Assembly (NCBI GenBank): GCA_030634235.1
Contig: DAOWBD010000039.1
Coordinates: 1 to 7,856 of the forward strand
From: Candidatus Omnitrophota bacterium
Lineage (GTDB): Bacteria > Omnitrophota > Gorgyraeia > Zapsychrales > Zapsychraceae
DNA: 7,856 nucleotides
Direction of reading: 5' to 3'
Made by a program: the position numbers and the translations under genes. Positions 7,115 through 7,856 of the stretch are shown one piece after another. A model generated the notes under the pieces. That model was not told the origin of the DNA, made no database searches, and was given only the letters and a program-made list of their open reading frames with translations. The number at the start of each line of letters is the position of its first letter. Positions within the stretch are counted from its first letter, which is position 1.

Positions 7115-7743
7115 AAAAGGTGAAAACCAAATTCGAGGATGTAATCCGAATTAATGAAATTGATAGCCCGATACGAAGAGCAGGGGTAATACTTGTGAAG
7201 GGGATGCGGAGAGTCAGAGGCGCTGACGGCAGCCCGATCTCAATGGAAGAATTTCTTGAGAGTTTATTTGGAAAATTGCCGGACTTTTTTAAGAATGAAG
7301 AGGAATTGCGTAAAATCTGGTCAGATCCCCTTACCAGAAAGACTTTGCTTGATAGGCTTGCTGATGCAGGGTTTGGTTTGGACGAATTGATCAACTTGCA
7401 GAAAATGATCAACGCGGAGAAAAGCGATTTATTTGATGTTCTTGAATATATTTCGTTTGAAGTTCAGCCCATCACACGGGAAGCGCGGGTGGCTCAGGCC
7501 CAAATAAAGATTTTTCAGGGTCTGGATAATAAGCAGAAGGATTTTCTGGAATTTGTTCTCTCCAAATACATCGAAACCGGCGTTGAAGAACTCGATCAAG
7601 AGAAATTGCCGGATCTTCTTACATTGAAATATCAAGCACTAAGCGACGCAGAGGAGATATTGGGTGGGGTTGACAATATCCGTTCGACCTTCATTGATTT
7701 TCAGAAGTATTTGTATGAAGAGGCAGAAAAGAGGGGCTTGTGA
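7111..7743 (+). pseudogene. hsdR: HsdR remnant: C-terminal domain of a type I restriction endonuclease subunit
   Basis: The 210 residues match the C-terminal region (EcoEI_R_C type) of the type I restriction motor subunit, the part that follows the helicase domains and contacts the rest of the complex. Diagnostic stretches are RRVRGADGSPISMEEFLESL (near residues 31-50), EEELRKIWSDPLTRKTLLDR, AGFGLDELINLQKMINAEKS, DLFDVLEYISFE, EELDQEKLPDLLTLKYQALS and the end STFIDFQKYLYEEAEK. Full HsdR proteins are about 800-1000 residues and need an N-terminal PD-(D/E)XK nuclease and SF2 DEAD-box motor, all missing here. The GTG at 7111 overlaps the BRO-N stop (GTGA), so the fragment might still be translated by coupling, but it cannot cut or move DNA. 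The stop is TGA at 7741-7743. Confidence 0.85.
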
Positions 7744-7781
7744 TTGAGGAAAGAAAAAGGTCGCTGTCCCCTGGTATGGAA

Positions 7782-7838
7782 TACCTTAATAAATTCCTGA
7801 TGGACATCATTTCCTGCATATGCTATTATTTTCTCCAT
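7782..7838 (-). pseudogene. Possible IS110-type transposase N-terminal fragment
   Basis: On the minus strand an ATG at 7838-7836 is preceded six bases earlier by a strong Shine-Dalgarno sequence (GGAGG, complement of 7845-7849). The reading begins MEKIIAYAGNDVHQEFIKV, like the start of IS110-family DEDD transposases, which typically open with a YxGxDVHKExI pattern holding the first catalytic Asp. After about 19 residues the similarity fades (HTRGQRPFSFLN), and the frame runs into the antisense of the hsdR remnant and stops near 7702. It is probably a transposase stub truncated at its junction with the old hsdR locus. The match is short and made from memory. Confidence 0.4.
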
Positions 7839-7856
7839 ACCGTACCTCCCGATTTA

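Noticed and set aside
7086..7412. 108-codon minus-strand frame over the hsdR remnant
   Set aside because: The plus strand carries clear HsdR C-terminal homology over the same bases; the minus frame is a shadow.
5387..7856. CRISPR array, tRNA or other structured RNA gene
   Set aside because: No regularly spaced direct repeats and no cloverleaf or CCA-type 3' end could be found; the repeats present are inverted, not direct.

Overview
The window looks like a piece of a bacterial chromosome, probably from an uncultivated environmental lineage. The gene style and the broken accessory genes recall metagenome-derived phyla such as Omnitrophota, but that placement is only a guess. There is no marker gene, rRNA or tRNA to fix the taxonomy. 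Three zones can be told apart.

Zone 1 (1-5386) is a conserved DNA-repair operon of moderate to high GC. It holds the 3' part of an AddA/RecB-type UvrD helicase-nuclease, whose N-terminus and Walker A lie before the window. A full-length AddB-type nuclease partner follows, overlapping it by ATGA. Both proteins keep a recognisable PD-(D/E)XK nuclease core ending in QxxxY. Together they should form a double-strand-break resection enzyme. The AddB-like partner has no cysteines after residue 213, so it cannot carry the iron-sulfur staple of classical AddB.

Zone 2 (5387-5660) has no convincing gene. It contains a near-perfect 24-bp palindrome just behind addB, then a 161-bp MITE-like element with 17-bp terminal inverted repeats. 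Inside that element is a second inverted-repeat unit resembling the widespread REP-like family that contains GAAGCAATC.

Zone 3 (5661-7856) is AT-richer and is a graveyard of a type I restriction-modification locus mixed with phage-type regulator genes. In order it holds an HsdM C-terminal remnant, an ORF6N-domain gene cut short, a frameshifted BRO-N (antirepressor/DinD-like) gene, an HsdR C-terminal remnant, and on the minus strand the start of what looks like an IS110-type transposase. No hsdS is visible.

The most unusual signal is in zone 3. The ORF6N gene and the BRO-N gene each contain a long perfect palindrome inside the coding sequence. The two share one 17-bp core, GGTYACAAATTGTRACC. 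They differ only by a compensatory pair of bases, and they are read in different codon phases in the two unrelated genes. This points to a DNA- or RNA-level signal, not to protein homology. Recognisable ORF6N homology also stops at its palindrome, so the palindrome may be a recombination junction as well as a possible operator.
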